From: Acrasis kona
Taxonomy: Eukaryota; Heterolobosea; Eutetramitea; Acrasida; Acrasidae
Length of the DNA: 28,620 bases
Reading direction: 5' to 3'
Assembly (NCBI GenBank): GCA_026419775.2
Contig: JAOPGA020001768.1
Coordinates: 1 to 28,620 of the forward strand
Shown here: in pieces, positions 26,956-28,620 of the stretch
Position numbering within the stretch: the first letter of the stretch is position 1
Layout of the letters: every line of letters starts with the position of its first letter
Made by a program: the position numbers and the translations under genes
Notes under the pieces: model-generated
Told to the model about the DNA's origin: nothing
The model's database searches: none
Seen by the model: only the letters and a program-made list of their open reading frames with translations

Positions 26956-28518
26956 ATGAAAACAACAACATACATACTCAGCATCCTCCTTTTAGCAGTA
27001 TATGCTACTTGCAGCGTGCAAGATTTAATAAATGCGATGACACCGTCAGGCAACTCGCCAGGATGTATTTCATTCTCGCCATACGTTGACAACTATACAC
27101 CAAACTATGGGCCTTCACCGCCCGAAAGCTTGATCCGCACTTTGATGGAGAAACTTGTCCAACAATCAGGGTTCAGATGCATACACATTTACAACCTTGG
27201 AGCCGAAACATACGGAAACATTCTCAAAGTTGCAAAGTCACTTAACGTTAAGGTGCTAGCGAATATCTATATTGACGCTGCATCTCTAACCATCAACAGT
27301 CTCCCAGGGGCAATTGCTAACGCAAATGCATATAGAGATACACTCATTGGAATCAGTTGCGGATCAGAAACCATCTACGAGAGCAACAACCCAACTGGCG
27401 TCAAGAACACTGTCGCTTCATGCGTGAGGCAATTAAGAAACGCTGGTGTCACTCAACCAATCGGTTACATTGACGTCTTCACAGGATGGTGCGGTGGTGA
27501 CGAATACCCGTGCAACAACTTCTTTGGTGATTTGGCCGCTGTAGTAGACTTTGTAGGTCTCGATGACTTCCCATGGTGGTCAAACACATACTCCAGAATG
27601 TACCCCTGCCAACCAGCATCAAACGCAGCCAACCAAACAATCTTCAGATTCAACGCACTAAGAGCCGCTTCACCCAAACCAGTCATCCTTACTGAATTCG
27701 GATGGCCAGGCAACCGCCAAGGTATGGGCGACATTGTCTCCACAGCAAACGTTTACAATGGTCAACAATGTGGTATTGCCAACTTGAACAACCAAAGACA
27801 AGTTAATCAACAAATTATCGACCTTTGCGCACGCAACAACTTGCCATGCAGCTTATTCTCCTCCAACAACGAACCATGGAAGGGAAATGGCAACGCAAAC
27901 GACGTCAACAACTTTTGGGGAATTTGCAGCGGCGTAGCACCATACGACTGCTTCAATGTCCCAACTGGACCAGGTTCAGTATCAGTACCAGTGCCATCTC
28001 CACCAGCAACCACTCAACCACCATGCTGGACATGCCCCGCTGGTCAAGTCCATTGGTATGATGCAGGCATTGCATCTGCACCAGGTGGAGATCGATGCGC
28101 ATGCGTACCTGCACCAACTACACCAAGCGGTTGTCCAAGTGGGTGGACCAAATACGAAGGCTTCTGCTATCGATTCTACAACAACCCATCAACATTCCGT
28201 CAGTCCAGCACTTTCTGCAGGAGTCAAGGAGGTTACTTGGCTTCAATTGTGACTTGGCAGATGAACTCATGGGTTAAGAATTTCGTTCCATCACGCGTTG
28301 CAGAATTCTGGATTGGTGGAAGTCGTGCAAACAATAATTCACCATTCTTCTGGGATAGCAGACGCAGTTGGGCATATCAAAACTTTGGAGAAGGTGCACC
28401 AGTGTCTTGGGGTAACTATGTTTCTTTTATTAACAGCAACCAATTCGGTGTACCTGGAAAATGGAGAACAATAGGCAACGAATATAGCAAACCATTTTTG
28501 TGCGAGCTAAAAGCTTAA
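26956..28518 (+). CDS. Secreted GH17-like glucan hydrolase fused to a C-type lectin-like domain
   Basis: Single exon, 520 residues. Signal peptide MKTTTYILSILLLAVYATCS. Residues about 30-335 form a GH17-type beta-1,3-glucanase barrel: FSPY at strand 1, IGISCGSETIYES with the presumed acid/base Glu138, GLDDFPWW, and VILTEFGWPG with the presumed nucleophile Glu247. A Pro-rich linker (about 336-356) leads to a small Cys module (C357, C360, C381, C383), then a C-type lectin-like domain (393-520): C393, C404, C421, WIGG, C516. Only the outer cysteines are present; the usual inner disulfide pair, the EPN/QPD sugar motif and the WND calcium motif are not seen, so classical calcium-dependent sugar binding is doubtful. 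It would cleave beta-1,3-glucan of fungal or cyst walls. TATA-like box upstream; TAA-TAA with AATAAA (28517-28522) overlapping. Confidence 0.85.
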   Translation: MKTTTYILSILLLAVYATCSVQDLINAMTPSGNSPGCISFSPYVDNYTPNYGPSPPESLIRTLMEKLVQQSGFRCIHIYNLGAETYGNILKVAKSLNVKVLANIYIDAASLTINSLPGAIANANAYRDTLIGISCGSETIYESNNPTGVKNTVASCVRQLRNAGVTQPIGYIDVFTGWCGGDEYPCNNFFGDLAAVVDFVGLDDFPWWSNTYSRMYPCQPASNAANQTIFRFNALRAASPKPVILTEFGWPGNRQGMGDIVSTANVYNGQQCGIANLNNQRQVNQQIIDLCARNNLPCSLFSSNNEPWKGNGNANDVNNFWGICSGVAPYDCFNVPTGPGSVSVPVPSPPATTQPPCWTCPAGQVHWYDAGIASAPGGDRCACVPAPTTPSGCPSGWTKYEGFCYRFYNNPSTFRQSSTFCRSQGGYLASIVTWQMNSWVKNFVPSRVAEFWIGGSRANNNSPFFWDSRRSWAYQNFGEGAPVSWGNYVSFINSNQFGVPGKWRTIGNEYSKPFLCELKA

Positions 28519-28522
28519 TAAA
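28517..28522 (+). terminator. AATAAA polyadenylation signal overlapping the GH17-lectin stop
   Basis: The sequence is TTAATAAAAC; the TAA stop (28516-28518) shares two bases with the hexamer. A short inverted repeat (AACAGA-TT-TCTGTT) follows within 20 nt. Confidence 0.6.
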
Positions 28523-28620
28523 ACAGATTTCTGTTCTTTAAATTATTTTGTAAATTGTTTTGAATTTTTTGTTTCATTCTGTTCCTGTTAAGAGAGAGTG
28601 GGAGAGTTTGTTTAATGGGG

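Overview
The window is nuclear DNA from a gene-dense, free-living protist. About fourteen protein genes can be supported, with GT-AG introns of only 38-51 nt, very short intergenic gaps, one tRNA-Trp, and a gene-poor stretch rich in repeats and decayed elements between about 12.5 and 16 kb. The gene set (secreted or membrane RCC1-repeat proteins, a Crinkler/RHS-like NTPase, a GH17 glucanase fused to a C-type lectin domain, a full peroxisomal system) would suit a heterolobosean amoeba of the Naegleria/Acrasis kind. That placement is inferred from gene content and gene architecture, not from any search.

Region 1 (1-7.45 kb) holds housekeeping genes: the C-terminal bromodomain end of a GCN5-type acetyltransferase (with an apparent one-base frame break), an unrecognised 255-residue acidic-tailed protein, PEX5 (minus strand, four exons), an IGHMBP2/Hcs1-like SF1 helicase that shares a short divergent promoter with PEX5, and an acyl-CoA oxidase with a clear N-terminal PTS2 signal. 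PEX5 and the oxidase belong to one organelle, the peroxisome, and sit within 4 kb of each other. Region 2 (7.46-11.45 kb, minus) is a single 1317-residue type I membrane protein: signal peptide, RCC1 propeller repeats, a roughly 200-residue Thr/Pro/Ser stalk, an EGF-like module, a further ectodomain, one membrane helix and a short basic tail. Region 3 (11.7-12.4 kb) has tRNA-Trp(CCA) and a small membrane protein.

Region 4 (12.5-16 kb) is repetitive. It has an imperfect tandem duplication with coding-like exons, a SINE-like insertion with a perfect 10-bp target-site duplication in the second copy, and the remains of a retroelement RNase H domain. Region 5 (16-18.6 kb) is a three-exon, 849-residue P-loop NTPase resembling the NTPase core of Crinkler/RHS proteins. 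It is followed by a frame-broken remnant of an NAD(P)-dependent epimerase-like gene. Region 6 (19.2-24.4 kb) has a cytochrome P450 facing a secretory-pathway FAD amine-oxidase/carotenoid-desaturase-like enzyme tail to tail, then an unrecognised secreted protein and a Cys/His-cluster protein with an acidic tail. Region 7 (25.4-28.5 kb) has a second, cytosolic RCC1-like protein and the secreted GH17-lectin fusion.

The most notable points across genes are: introns confined to 38-51 nt; an AATAAA polyadenylation signal physically overlapping the stop codon in six genes, so that tail-to-tail neighbours have nearly no 3' UTR; a PEX5 with no cysteine and no WxxxF motif in its N-terminal half; the extracellular RCC1 receptor-like protein; and the SINE-like element. 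All splice models were built by hand from reading frames and splice sites and have no transcript support.
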